Source: Telopea speciosissima | Lineage: Eukaryota > Streptophyta > Magnoliopsida > Proteales > Proteaceae | Direction: 5' to 3' | Assembly (NCBI RefSeq): GCF_018873765.1 | Contig: NC_057925.1 | Location: 7,203,568 to 7,267,567 of the forward strand | Length of the DNA: 64,000 nt | Shown here: positions 11,914-32,686 of the stretch, in pieces | Position numbering within the stretch: the first letter of the stretch is position 1 | Layout: every line of letters starts with the position of its first letter | The notes under the pieces: model-generated | The model's input: only the letters and a program-made list of their open reading frames with translations | Database searches by the model: none | What the model was told of the DNA's origin: nothing | Position numbers and translations under genes: made by a program

Positions 11914-13843
11914 TTTTGTTTTTTGGTAAATGAATATATTACCGAACCCCAAGAGGGGAAAGGGAAGGGGGAACCAATATACAAGAGAAGAAATAAACCG
12001 GGGGGGGGAAGGAGCGGCCAGCCAGCCTACGCAGAGGAGGGAGGCCGCAAGAGGGTGATATCAAGGCCCCAAAAAGTCAAAATATGCCCGTTTCTACAGT
12101 TGTCCCTACAATATCTGTGGCGGATACATCTAAGCTTGGAAGATACATCAGAGGAGATGGCTTTCCAAATCACATCAAAGGATCTAGATTTGGAAGTCCA
12201 TCTCCTGATATTTCTTTCCAACTAGATACGGTGAATTGCAGCGCTGAAAACTAGCTTCCCAATAGTGTCACATATTGAGTTCCCCTGAAAAGTCTTGAGC
12301 AACCAGAACCATTCGCGGTCAAAACTCCGGGCCCTTCTGTTCCGCGGCCAGATGGAAGACAAGGCCTTGTTGCCGATGGTGGAGGTGAAGGGGCAGTCAA
12401 AGAAGAGGTGGGAGATGTCTTCTCGGCCAATCCAACAAAGGTTACAAGAGGGGGGGGGCAGGGATGGTGCGGTGAATGAGGAAGGCTTGAGTGCGCAGGC
12501 AAAGTCTTAGGGCTCTCCAAACAGTGAGGCTATGGCGGGGGATGTTGCCAGAAAACCAGACAAGGTTGTGCCAGGGCACGGGAGGGCTAGGGTCTCTAGA
12601 AAGGTTCCAAGCAGAGGAGGAGGTGAAGATACCATTAGGGGAGGGAAGCCAGTTAACCCGATCCGCTCGAAGGGGAGAGGTGGACTGCAGGGGGGAGAGT
12701 TGGCCAGATCTGAGAGATAATGATGGGGTTAAGAGAAGGGGGGGAGACCAGGAGCCAGAGGAGATGAGGGCGGAGACAGGGGCATCCCTTGGGAGCCCAG
12801 AGGAATAGATTGCTCTGGGGCCGAGTAGGTTGTAGAGGATCCCCAGAGGGTGCCAAGGGTCAAAGCCAGAGGGAGGTAGAGGTACCATCAGGAATGGAAA
12901 AGGATATGCCCTGAAGAGCCAGGGGACAGAGGGAGAGAATCTTGCGCCAGATCCAAGAGGAATCAGCTGGGGTTTTGACGATCCAAATGGAGTCAGATTT
13001 AAGGAGGTGAGATTTGACCCAGGTGACCAAGATTGAATCCTGATGGGAAGAGATTTTCCAGAGAAGTTTAAGAATGCCTGCCGTATTAGAGTCGCGGATG
13101 CAACGGAGGCCTAGACCGCCCTCCGATTTAGGGAGATAGATAGACTTCCAGCTGGCCGGATGAAGAAATCTGGGGGTGTCTTTTCATTTCCAAAGGAAGG
13201 CACAAAAGATGCGTTCTATGGCCTTAATGGTTGAGATAGGGATGCTGAAGATACCGGTCCAGTAGAGGTAGGAAGCTTCGAGGACCGAGCAGATACATTC
13301 GAGTCTTCCAGCATAGGAAAGAAGCTTGCCTTTCCAAAGCTGAAGGCGCTTGCGGATGTTATCCAACATGGGAGTGCAATGGTGGCTAGAGAGCTTGGCA
13401 GGGATCAGGGGAAGGCCTAGGTAAATGACTGGAAGGGTACCAATGGAGAAGCCAGTGAGTTGACGGAGAGTCTCTTTGGTAGTATCCGAGATACCAGAGA
13501 GAAAGATTTTGGATTTGAGGAGGTTGACACGGAGGCCGGAGAGAGATTCAAAAAGATGGAGAGTCCATGATAGCGGAGATAGAGGAGTGGGAGGCCTTGG
13601 AGAAGATCATAAGATCATCGCAAAAGCTAGATGAGAGAGCTTAATGCGCTTGCATTTGGGGAGGGGAGATATGAAATGGAGGTCAGTCTTGGTTTGAAGG
13701 CTCCTGGAGAGGACTTCCAGAGCAAGAGAGAACAGGAAAGGAGAGAGGGGGCAGCCTTGTCGAATGCCGACCTTGGATTGGAAGAAGCCAACGGGGGTGC
13801 CATTAATTAGCACGGAGAAAGAGGGGGAAGAGATGCAGGCATA
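11914..13843 (-). mobile_element. LINE D: 5'-truncated L1-type LINE, minus strand
   Basis: Minus-strand reading gives reverse transcriptase (FSVLINGTPVGFFQSKVGIR, QGCPLSPFLFSLALEVLSR, about 13680-13840), the thumb region (RLQLWKGKLLSYAGRLECI, about 13290-13350) and the zinc-finger region (PSPNGIFTSSSAWN, WRALRLCLRTQAFLIHR, about 12470-12690). The 3' end on the minus strand is an A-rich tail at about 11914-11924. A perfect 15-bp target duplication GTTCAGGAGTAGTGT lies at 11899-11913 and 13844-13858. It differs in 3' tail and strand from LINEs A and B. Frameshifts make it inactive. The plus-strand ORFs in this interval are shadows. Confidence 0.85.
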
Positions 13844-13858
13844 GTTCAGGAGTAGTGT

Positions 13859-14218
13859 CATTAAGTGATAAGATTAGGAATGGGGATTGAAATGGTTTGG
13901 CCATTAGTGATGAAGACCAATTGACACACCAGTAAGGAGTGATACAGAATTGGGATAAGATGGATTGAAATTCTGTGGGAACTGACATGGTTGTGTACAA
14001 GTTAACAAATGAAATGGCCCTTAGTTGATCCCAATGCTTCAACAGGATTTGTGTAGTTGAGATAAGTCTTAGTTAATCATGTCGAGGTTAACAGGACAAC
14101 ATATCTGCACATATGTTCCATATGCATAGTTGTTTTTCCCATTTTTATTTGATTCTATTATTCTTTTCTTTATGTTCTTTATTAGTGATGTAATGGTAAT
14201 TGTGGAATTTTTACCTTT
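13859..14218. other. No gene seen; pre-insertion spacer
   Basis: AT-rich sequence between LINE D and the Copia element. It shows no coding or RNA signal. Confidence 0.3.
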
Positions 14219-14223
14219 ATTCC

Positions 14224-14558
14224 TGTTGAAATAGGCTGCTTACACAATTGGGGTAAGCAGTCCTAGTTTGATTAGGATTAGTCCTACTAGTTCTAGCTGA
14301 TTAGGATTAGTCCTAGTCATGTTAGGAGTAGTATTAGTTAGATTAGATTCTTTTCTTTTATTTTATTTTTATTGTTTTACCCTCAGCTGAGTTCTATTCT
14401 GGCATTCCTAGTTGTATTAGGAATTCCTAGTAGGACTACGACTGAGGTGTTATTATTCGCATTTGTACTTTGATCAGATTTACTTCAAGTTATTATAAAT
14501 AAAGGGGCTTGGGTGATCGATTCTAATCACTCAAGCATTCATATCAAAGCTGTTTACA
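14224..14558 (+). repeat. 5' LTR of the Copia element
   Basis: TG...CA ends, with a TATAAATAAAGG promoter-like box near 14496. It pairs with the 3' LTR at 19364-19698 of identical length. Confidence 0.92.
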
Positions 14559-14570
14559 TGGTATCAGAGC
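14559..14570 (+). promoter_or_regulatory. Primer binding site (initiator tRNA-Met type)
   Basis: TGGTATCAGAGC directly abuts the 5' LTR. This is the usual Copia primer binding site, complementary to the 3' end of initiator tRNA-Met. Confidence 0.9.
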
Positions 14571-15322
14571 CATCTCTGATCTGAAGAGCAGCCTCCCCCT
14601 CGATTTTTTCTTGTTTTCTTCTCAAACTCTCTCAGCTATTGGTTTCCTTCTTCTCCAACTCTCTCGGACTCTCTATTTCATTCAGGGCAGCATCTTTGAG
14701 GTGATTCAATGAAGAATTAGCTGCTGCCCTCAATGACACCACACTGAAGATTATACAAACACTTGTGTGATCTGAAACTGCCGCAGGTTCCCTCCAACCC
14801 TTCGAGATCAAGCTGCTACATTATTCAAGCTGGATTTCTGTTTTTCTTGGAGATTGATCCCTGCACTTGCTGATCTACACCTTACATATTTAAGATTGCA
14901 GATCTGAATCCAATCCACATCTGATTCGAACCTGCAATTACCTACATTCAGATATACCTAAATTTTTTTAACATTTAGGGCTTTTTATTGGCTCATCCAA
15001 AGGGGCTAATTTTTTAAGGGAATCTTCTCCACGACAAAGGAGATACTCGATCCTTGTTTCAGCCTATTCTGACAGCTGAAACTCATACAGTTTCAAAACC
15101 CAGGGTTTCACTCGATACTGTAACCAACCCTATTAGGGTTTCTTATTGCATCGTCAGAATTTTTTGATTTTTTGCAGGCTTATTCTCCACCACTTGCAGG
15201 GCATTCGATCCAAGTTTCAGCCTATTAATTGCAGCCACTTCAAAACCCATACTTCAGACTGATTCAGTTTTTTGAAGATTTTTTTTTTTGTTCAAATTTG
15301 TGGATCGGTTTCTACCTGAACT

Positions 15323-16210
15323 ATGGGAGATTCAGAGACAACTACTGCTACTTCTGGAGGGGATGGTCAGACTAGGAATGACTTCCTTCCTTATGCTGCT
15401 GCTGCCATCAAGCTTGATGGTACGAATTATTTAATCTGGGCTAGATCACTATCCTTGACTGTGGCTGGTAGGGGATTCACTGGCCATCTTACTGGCACCA
15501 CCAAACAACCAGCTGAAGAAGGTGCTATCCATACTAAATGGGCTGCGAACGATGCTATGGTGATGTCATTTGTTTTAAATTCTATGACCACTGATCTATC
15601 CAGTCAATATCTCCTCTTTGACACTGCTACTCAGATATGGACTGCTGTCAAGAGAACTTATGGTCGATCAGGAAGTGGTGCTCAGGTTTATGAAATCAGG
15701 AAGACACTCCAAGCCACTACTCAGAAGGAGATGTCTGTTACTAAATACTATGCTGCCCTCAAGTGTTTATGGCAGCAATTGGATCATTATGCTCGATTCC
15801 AGCCTACCACACCTATGTAGACCAATTCCGTGTCTATGATTTTCTGGCTGGCCTCAATGATGACTATGACCCTATTCGGGTTCAAGTCCTTGGACGGGTT
15901 CCTTTCCCCACTTTAGAGGAGACTTTTTCTTATGTTCACAGTGAAGAGACACGAAGGGCTGCCATGATGATGACTCCTAAAGTTGAGAGATCAGCCTTAC
16001 AGACTGCTGGTCCCACTCCTGTTGCTTCTTATGATAGTGTTGCTACTTCCACTACTACTACCAAGAGCCTGTTAAGTGTGAGCATTGTCACAAACCATAT
16101 CACACTAAGGCTCAGTGTTGGAAATTATATGGGAAGCCAGCTGATTTTGAGGCAAAACGTAGTCGTGCTAAGTCTAAAAGCAAAGCCAATCATACTGAAA
16201 GTGTAGCTCT
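15323..16210 (+). pseudogene. Copia gag (frameshifted)
   Basis: The start at 15323 opens a gag frame containing LDGTNYLIWARSLSLTV, typical of Copia gag. The frame hits a stop at about 15820. Gag similarity continues in another frame (YDFLAGLNDDYDPIRVQVLG, from about 15835), and a third frame carries a CCHC zinc knuckle (C-x2-C-x4-H-x4-C) at 16077-16118. At least two frameshifts are therefore needed to read it through. Confidence 0.85.
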
Positions 16211-17895
16211 AACTTCCACTGCTGACATTGGTTTCTCCCAGGAAGAACTCCAGGCTTTGCGTCGTATGTTGAACACATCAACTGCCTCTACTACGTCTGC
16301 TGCCAATTCAGGTTCCTTCTTTGCCCGTACAGGTATTTCTTTTGCTGGTCATTGTGCATCAGTAGTATCCACTCCATGGATCATAGACTCCGGTGCTACT
16401 GATCACATGACAGGTTCTTCTAGCCTTTTTAATACATATTCTCCTGCCTTTGGTAAGGATAAAGTCAAAATTGTTGATGGGTCCCTCTCCTCCATCTCAG
16501 GGAAATGATCCATTAGTTGTTCTCCTTCCCTTACACTGTCATTTGTGTTGCATATTCCCAAATTTACAACTAACCTTCTTTCCATTAGCAGTATCACTAA
16601 ATCCCTGAATTGTAAGTGATCTTTTTCCCCCTCACTGTGTTTTTCAGGAACTGGACTCGGGGAAGACAATTGGATCGGGTAAAGTGCATGGCGGATTGTA
16701 CCTGCTTGATGGCGATCCTACTCATGCTTTACCTTCAGCATCTTTCTCTTCTGATTTACATAAATGGCACTCTAGACTAGGCCATCCCCCCTTAGGTACT
16801 TCATCAAATTTACTTCCAGCATTAGTTAAAGATTGTAATAAGGAAGAATTTTTTTGTGAGCCTTGTGTCTTGGCTAAACAGACGCGTTCAACTTATCCTA
16901 TTTCTAATAAAAGATCCTCTTCCTTATTTCATATTGTTCATACTGATGTGTGGGGGCCTAGTAGGAAACCTTCCCTGACTGGCCATCGGTGTTATATCAC
17001 TTTCATTAACTGCTATTCTAGGTTCACTTGGGTATACCTTATGCACACAAAGAGTGAAGTTTTTTTATGTTTTCAACACTTTCATCAACTGATTAAGACC
17101 CAGTTTAAGGCCACTCTTCAAATTTTGAGGAGTGATAATGGGAAAGAGTATATGGAAGGTCAGTTCCAAAAATACCTTGTTGCACATGGAATCCTCCATC
17201 AGACCAACTGTGTCGATACTCCAGCCCAAAATGGTGTGGCTGAGAGAAAAAACCGCCACCTCCTGGAGGTGGCTAGGGCCCTTATATTTGCTCGCAATGT
17301 CCCTTCCCTTTATTTGGGGGATGCTGTCCTTACTGCAGCCTATTTAATTAATAGGCTGCCCAGTCCGGTTCTTCTTTCAAAAGCCCCTATTGAGCTATTA
17401 CTTGGCTCTTTTTCCTTTATAGTCCCACCTAAGGTGTTTGGCTGCGTTTGTTATACTAGGGATACAAGGTCCCCTGGTAAACTTGACCCACGTAGCTTCC
17501 GCTGCATTTTCTTGGGTTATTCTGCTACCCAAAAGGGGTACAAATGTTACTACCCTCCATCCCGTAGGACTTTTGTCAGCATGGATGTTATCTTTTATGA
17601 AAATGTTCCATATTATGTGTCCCCACCTCTTCAGGGGGAGAGTGTTAGTGAAGATGTGCTTACTATTGACTCTCCACCTCCACTTCAGTCTGTTTACCAT
17701 GAGTCTGAACCAGTTCGGCCTGCCCCTAGTACTCCCCCTGAGTCAGGGGGAGAGGTTCCTATACAGGGGGAGACCATTTCTATTCAAGGGGAGCAATCTA
17801 CCCCGGTCCAGACTCCTATCCAGAGGCCTATTAGTGAATTTCAGAGGAGGATTGATGCCAGTAATGTGAAGACCTATGCAAGGAAACATAAGTAG
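16211..17895 (+). pseudogene. Copia protease and integrase (broken between them)
   Basis: The aspartic protease motif IIDSGATDHM lies near 16380-16410, followed by a stop at about 16506. The integrase is one long open frame, 16684-17895. It has a zinc-binding HHCC module (WHSRLGH ... CEPCVLAKQ) and the DDE catalytic residues in VHTDVWGP, SDNGKEY and QNGVAERKNRH. The C-terminal part holds several GGGGGAG-type purine runs in the DNA. The integrase core looks intact even though the element is dead. Confidence 0.88.
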
Positions 17896-18119
17896 GTTCA
17901 ATCAACTGTTGCTCCAGTACCCATCCAATTGCCGAACCCGGATCCAGAACCTGCCTCTCCACCTGGTAATGATCCTGACTTACCTATTGCTCTTCGCAAA
18001 GGTGTCAGAACTTGCACTCTGCATCCCATATCTCATGTTTTGCACTCAGCATCCCATATCTCATGTTGTTTCTTATGATTCCCTTTCCCCATCCTTTCGT
18101 GCCTTTGTTTCCTCTCTTT

Positions 18120-19356
18120 CTTCTGTTCGTATTCCTAACAATTGGCAGGAAGCTTTATCAGACGGAAAGTGGAAGGCAGCTATGCTAGAAGAAATGGACG
18201 CCTTGAAGAAAAATAACACATGGGAGCTTGTGGTTCTTCCACCTAGGAAGAAAAACGTTGGATGTAAATGGGTGTTTGTGGTGAAACAGAAGGTTGGTTT
18301 GGCTGGTTCCACAAGGCCATGATTTCTGTGGGCTATAAGCAGAGTAATGCTGATCACACACTCTTTATAAAGAGGGTTGGTGAAAAACTCACTGTTCTTA
18401 TAGTCTACGTTGATGATATAGTGGTTACTGGCAATGATGGTGATGAGATCAGACGGTTGAAGACCTTCCTTGGACAAGAATTTGAGATTAAAGATCTGGG
18501 GAAACTACGATACTTTCTTGGGATTGAAGTAGCTAGATCTTCTAAAGGCATTTTTCTCTCCCAAAGGAAGTATGTCCTAGACTTATTGGCTGAGACCGGG
18601 TTGCTAGGCTGTCATCCTTCAGATACTCCTATGGACCCTACTGTTCGACTCAAGGAGAAAGAGGGTGAGCCTGTTGATAAAGGCCGGTACCAAAGACTTG
18701 TAGGGAAGTTGATTTATCTTTCACACACGCGTCCTGACATTGCTGTCGCCGTGAGTACTGTGAGCCAGTTTATGCATGATCCCTACTCTTCTCATACGGA
18801 GGCTGTTCTTCGTATCTTGCCCTATTTGAAGTCAGCTTCTGGAAAAGGAATTCTTTTGTCTACTCATGGTCATCTACGGATAGAAGCATACACTGATGCT
18901 GATTGGGCTGCTTCTGCAGATCGGAAGTTTATTTCTGGGTATTGCTCCTTTGTAGGTGGAAATCTTGTCACATGGCGTAGCAAGAAGCAAAATGTGGTTG
19001 CTCGTTCTAGTGCCGAAGCTGAGTTTCGAGCTATGGCACAAGGTATTTGTGAGTTACTATGGCTTAAAGGTTTGCTACAAGATCTTGGTGTTCCTATTCG
19101 TCTTCTTATGATGCTGTACTGCGACAACAAGGCTGCCATCAGCATAGCACACAACCCAGTACAACATGATTGTACCAAGCATGTTGAGGTGGATAGGCAT
19201 TTCATCAAAGAGAAGTTAGAAGTTGGGCTGATTTGTATTCCCTTTGTGACATCTGCGGATCAACTTGCTGATATCTTCACCAAGGGATTGTTTGGAAAAT
19301 TGTTTCATCCCAATCTAATCAAGTTGGGCATGATCGACATCTTTGCTCCAACTTGA
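18120..19356 (+). pseudogene. Copia reverse transcriptase and RNase H with internal RT deletion
   Basis: The RT start reads NNWQEALSDGKW and GCKWVFVVKQK up to about 18290. The next residues, in another frame, correspond to a point well downstream in the domain (GYKQSNADHTLFIKR), then LIVYVDDIVVTG with the catalytic DD. A central block of RT is thus missing at about 18290. RNase H follows: YTDADWAASADRKFISGYC, SAEAEFRAMAQG, and ADIFTKGL near the end at 19356. Confidence 0.88.
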
Positions 19357-19363
19357 GGGGGAG
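19352..19363 (+). promoter_or_regulatory. Polypurine tract
   Basis: CTTGAGGGGGAG lies immediately before the 3' LTR. In Copia elements this primes plus-strand synthesis. Confidence 0.85.
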
Positions 19364-19698
19364 TGTTGAAATAGGCTACTTACACGATTGGGGTAAGCAG
19401 TTCTAGTTTGATTAGGATTAGTCCTACTAGTCCTAGCTGATTAGGATTAGTCCTAGTCATGTTAGGAGTAGTACTAGTCAGATTAGATTCTTTTCTTTTC
19501 TATTATTTTTATTGTTTTACCCTCAGCCAAGTCCTATTGTGGCATTCCTAGTTGTATTAGGAATTCCTAGTAGGACTAGGACTGAGGTGTTATTATTTCT
19601 ATTTGTACTTTGATCAGATTTACTTCAAGTTATTATAAATAAAGGAGCTTGGGTGATCGATTCTAATCACTCAAGCATTCATATCAAAGCTGTTTACA
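19364..19698 (+). repeat. 3' LTR of the Copia element
   Basis: Same length (335 bp) and termini as the 5' LTR, followed by the ATTCC target duplication. Confidence 0.92.
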
Positions 19699-19703
19699 AT
19701 TCC

Positions 19704-20836
19704 TTTACTTCCATTACGTTAATTGTAGGATAATTAATTTTGCATCGGTAAGCAAGAAAAATAATTATCTGGGATACTGGGTTTGTTAGGGTGCTTCCTT
19801 AATAGCTATGCATGGTGTTGAGGTAACATGTAACCCATATAATCATATCCAAATTTTTGTGTACAGAAGGCCATTGGTATCTGTAAATCTTGGGTTGTAC
19901 TTTTTCATGCAAAGCACATGCTTGCTCGCCCTGTGGCAGTTAACAGTCCATACTCATACATATAGTAGATCTTTAGTGTATTTATAAAAATATTATGTGG
20001 CAACTCAATGGGAAAGTAGTGTAAAACACAATTTTTTCTGGCTCTATTGGGAAAGGGGACTCCACTCAAAGCCGAATTGGTGTCATTAAAATTGGTTTGA
20101 ACTTTGTTTTAGCTGTGCCGTTTAGATAGATCGATTGGGAATTAGATATCTAGAATGTTATTTCTTGGTTGGCTTCCTTTGGAGGAGCTTTGGAGATTTA
20201 CGATCCTCACTAGGCATATTGGGTTTGTCTCTAGTTTGATTTGCTCTTTTAATGGAATATTGGGACTAATCGTACTACTAATGAATTAGCCAAATAGGGG
20301 GTAGTTCATCCTGGGTTATGGGAGTGGTATTCTATGTAAATGTGGGTAGTTATTGTTTTGCTTCTTTTTTAAGGGGTTTTTTTTTTTTTTTTTTTAATCT
20401 TTTTCAGTTTGCAGTAAAAGTACTGTTATTTACCCCTCCCCCCAAATAAAGGTAGTGGCACTCTTATTTATATTGGAATGGTGTAGTTATTTTAATTTTT
20501 GAATGGATATAATGAAATCTCTGTCTTCTGTTTCTGTAAGTTTGCTCTGAATACTGACTGCTACCATGAAATTGGTATAAGCGTAATTCTTAGTGCAATT
20601 CTTATACCTTGCCGTTGAATGAAAGATCCACTAAGAAACAATTCTACCTGTAATACTTTGATAAATTAAACACTTATCTGTTAAGACAGTTTATTGAGGC
20701 TTAAAAAATGGAATTGCGAAACATTTGCGATTTCAAAGTATTAGTCTGCCTTGAAGGCTGAAATATTTCCCTAAAATTTTTAGCTCCTCTTGCTGTTATC
20801 TTAAATATTTTCATGTTGTGTTTGTTGTCGAATCAG
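19704..20836 (+). other. Probable SMC5 intron sequence; possible LINE tail remnant
   Basis: It ends in AATCAG, the acceptor of the first SMC5 exon seen, so at least its right end is intron. Around 20160-20300 a weak resemblance to the end of a LINE RNase H domain (NRTTNELAK) suggests an old fragment. No upstream SMC5 exon was recognised here. Confidence 0.4.
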
Positions 20837-29756
<8,920 letters not shown>

Positions 29757-30715
29757 TGTTTAGAGGCTCACCACACAGCAGCATCACTAAGTTGAGGACT
29801 ACAGTTCCAAAGTAGTAGTCCAAATGATGTGGTTTCTTCTAGACAATAGATGTTCTAGATTTAATCTTCTCCCCCCCCCCCCCCCTAATCCCTAAAAGAA
29901 ACCCCCTTTGTAATATATGTGAAGCTCATGTTAATTATGATGCCCAACCATGGAAAAGTGTATGCTTTCATCACTAATCTAAGATATTGATATTGGCTCG
30001 TGAAACAAATAGAACAATGATGGGAAATTGTTAATTATGATGCCCAACCATGGAAAAGTGTATGCTTTCATCACTAATCTAAGATATTGATATTGGCTCT
30101 TGAAGCAAATAGAACAATGATGGGAAATTGGACTTCATTTGTTTTGATAGGTAATATCAGGTTTAGAAACTATTTGGACGACCAGTTTTGGGACCAGAGA
30201 CACATTGTTTGTATTCTTTTAACTTGGGTTTTTCTGAGTCCTTAGTTCACCGTGGGAACAGTCACCATGTCTAGTTTATTAATCACTGATTTTGCTCTGA
30301 CTCTCGGGACCTATCTGGTTACATCTTGTTGCCAGGATGGGCTATCCTTTTGGTTTCGTTCTCTCTCCAGGAAGAGAATAACTATGCAGAGAGACTGCTT
30401 TACTGCATTTCCTGTGTTGTATTGCATTTCAATGTTATTTGGTCTTCTACCAAAAAAAAGTGTCGTTTGGTCCTACAAGGAACAGTTGGAAAGAGGTAAA
30501 TAATGCAATATTGTAATGATCTCGGAACTGTCTTTTTTTTTTTTTTTTTTTTTAATGAAGCATCAACACTGTTAATTTGGAAAGTAAGGAGCAAACTTGA
30601 TTTTTATAAATCATGTAAACATGTATTATTTTAGACAAAAACTTGTTTTAACCAATTTTGGTGAGAACAAAGTTTGCCTTTTTAAGTCAACTTTTTTTTG
30701 TTTCCTTTCAATGAG
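29757..30715 (+). other. SMC5 3' flank / probable 3' UTR; no other gene
   Basis: Downstream of the SMC5 stop the sequence is AT-rich with a poly-C run (about 29872-29885). A 100-bp tandem duplication lies at 29931-30130. No coding signal is seen. The ORF at 30252-30503 has no recognisable features. Confidence 0.4.
29931..30130. repeat. 100-bp tandem duplication
   Basis: 29931-30030 and 30031-30130 are the same 100-bp unit (TTAATTATGATGCCCAACCA ... GGGAAATTG), differing at two positions by eye. The near identity points to a recent event. Confidence 0.9.
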
Positions 30716-30723
30716 GGTAAATC

Positions 30724-30999
30724 TAGGGCTGTAAATGGATCGGATTCGGCTTTGATAGTGCTATATCTACATCTGCATCCGATTAGCTATCGGATGGATT
30801 CGGATAGTGCTAAACGGATACAGATACGGATACGGATACAAATTGGATATTTTATCCGTTTACATGTAAATATAATTTTTTTGATAGCTATAACCTATCG
30901 GTATCCGCATTCGTTTAGCTTTCGGACGGATTCGAATAGTGCTCAATGGATACCGACATGGATACGGAAATGGTTTTCGGCTATTCATTTACACCCCTA
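30724..30999 (+). mobile_element. hAT-like MITE, copy 1
   Basis: A 276-bp element starting TAGGGCTGTAAATG and ending CATTTACACCCCTA, an imperfect terminal inverted repeat. It is flanked by a perfect 8-bp duplication GGTAAATC (30716-30723, 31000-31007). Inside, a ~40-bp block (TTAGCTATCGGATGGATTCG) recurs in direct orientation (TTAGCTTTCGGACGGATTCG). There is no coding capacity. Confidence 0.8.
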
Positions 31000-31007
31000 G
31001 GTAAATC

Positions 31008-32117
31008 CTCTCATTTCACTTAAATTTTATAGTAAAGAACTTTTAATTTTTGAAAACTTTTTTCATAACTTCTAACATTAAATATTGTATTAAATAACTC
31101 TTGAGAATAAGAAAAGGGCCAGGTTATTATATTTTTAGTTCACCACTTTGTTGCAACATGTTACATCAATTATCTTACTAGGAAATTTCAAACTTTGGCG
31201 CACCAAGGTTTTTAGTATTATTGGTATTACCTGTTATTTTAGCTAGAATCATAAAATCCAGGTTGGTTGCCTTGAGCCTAAATTGAATCCTGATGTTGTT
31301 ATGTAAAACATTGCTAGGTGGATTTCTGATCTTTGGTTGTCTGATTTGTCTCCATCCTTCTCTTCATCCCTAGGGATGTAAATGGACACCCAAGAATCCT
31401 AATTTGATTCACATCCGTATTCGTTTAGGGGTATTCGAATAACGGATCAAAAGACAGTTAGTTTTCAAATGAAACAATTAGGTGTTAAACCAAAAGAGGA
31501 AACAAGACAGGTCTATAATGCAAATTAAAACCAACCAAACGGATGGGCTATAGCCAAACATTGTTGATATCCCCTTGACCACAAGAATGACTTCCAAAAT
31601 ATAAATAAGTTTGAAAATAAAATGTTTATTTTAATTGACTTCGGACTAGGGATGAGAAGACGATTTCAATTTAGTGTGTGCAGTTTCTAATTCTGCAATG
31701 GTTCCCCTTTGTATTCAGTAACTTCTTCACAATTCTGGAGATTCTAAATTCTCTCGGTATCTTACTCTTCAAAAAACTACTATTTCAGTGAAAATATTAT
31801 ACTTCCAATGGATTTCAGTCTTTCTCCAATGGTTTCCAGTTATTCATTGAAATTCAAGATATCTCTATGGATTTCACTGCATCTCTGGAGTAAAAAATGT
31901 AATAGGGGTAACCCTATTTATAGGTTTGGCTTTTCCAAAAATTACCCCAAATGCCCATGCATGCAGCACCAGATCGTGTCGTCCCGGCACCACTGCGGCA
32001 TCTGATGATGCCGCAATGCCTCAGCATGCCACAAGGCAGTTGGCTGAGTCAGGTGCAGATCGGATATGAGTTGAATCGTGGGTTAACTCGGTTTCCCAAA
32101 TTTCTTTTATTTTTCCT
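31008..32117. other. No gene seen; possible truncated MITE at 31372
   Basis: TAGGGATGTAAATGGACAC at about 31372 resembles the terminal repeat of the hAT-like MITE family, followed by CCGTATTCGTTTAG-like sequence. No matching right end was found. The rest is AT-rich without coding signal. Confidence 0.35.
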
Positions 32118-32686
32118 TTAAAACTGTGGGTTTTTAACAAATGCCTCCTTGAAAATGCTCAGTTGTTTAAATGCCCTTTTACTACTTTCCAAGGAATCTA
32201 ATGATCAAAATGCCCCTTTGATTAAAACCCATCAAAATTAAAGAATAAAATGACCAAATTACCGTCATCTTCCTCAAATGATTTAGGGTTTAAAACTGAA
32301 ATTATTTTCTCCAAATCGGTTAGGGTTTGAACCCAACAATTCGAAAGCAAGAGGTTAGATTAAGGAATTACCTCGAGCTAGTCACCGAGGTTGATAGCAT
32401 AGGTTCTCGTGTTGTGTGTTTATTTGGATATTTCGGGGTTTACATTAGATTGTTAAACAATGTTCTTTTCTACTGTAAATAAATTCCTAATTTTAAAACC
32501 GTTTTCAGTTAAAGAAAAAGGTCTAAAAGAAGTTGGGATTGGACAGTAGTTCCCCTGTATTTCGCTTCTGTTTTACAGGAGAAATGCCAAATGAGTCGTT
32601 CCGATTCCATCAAATGAGAAAAACCAATTTTTCTGTTTTTTTTCTGATTGTTTGTTTAAATTCAGAGGAGCTCCGGAAGTTCGATT

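Larger units (their letters stand above)
14219..19703 (+). mobile_element. Copia-type LTR retrotransposon with both LTRs and TSD ATTCC (coding region decayed)
   Basis: Two 335-bp LTRs (14224-14558 and 19364-19698) both run TGTTGAAATA...GTTTACA. They are flanked by ATTCC at 14219-14223 and 19699-19703. The primer binding site TGGTATCAGAGC follows the 5' LTR, and a polypurine tract CTTGAGGGGGAG precedes the 3' LTR. Domain order is gag, protease, integrase, RT, RNase H, which defines Copia. By eye the LTRs differ at about 16 positions (roughly 5%), so the insertion is not recent. Frameshifts, stops and an internal RT deletion make it non-autonomous. Confidence 0.92.

Noticed and set aside
12295-12808. 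Plus-strand ORFs rich in Arg, Gly and Glu
   Set aside because: They are antisense to the minus-strand LINE coding sequence and have no domain features of their own.
30698-31000. 100-codon ORF with repeated RIQIRIRIQ-like words
   Set aside because: It is the translation of the hAT-like MITE; the same happens in copy 3.
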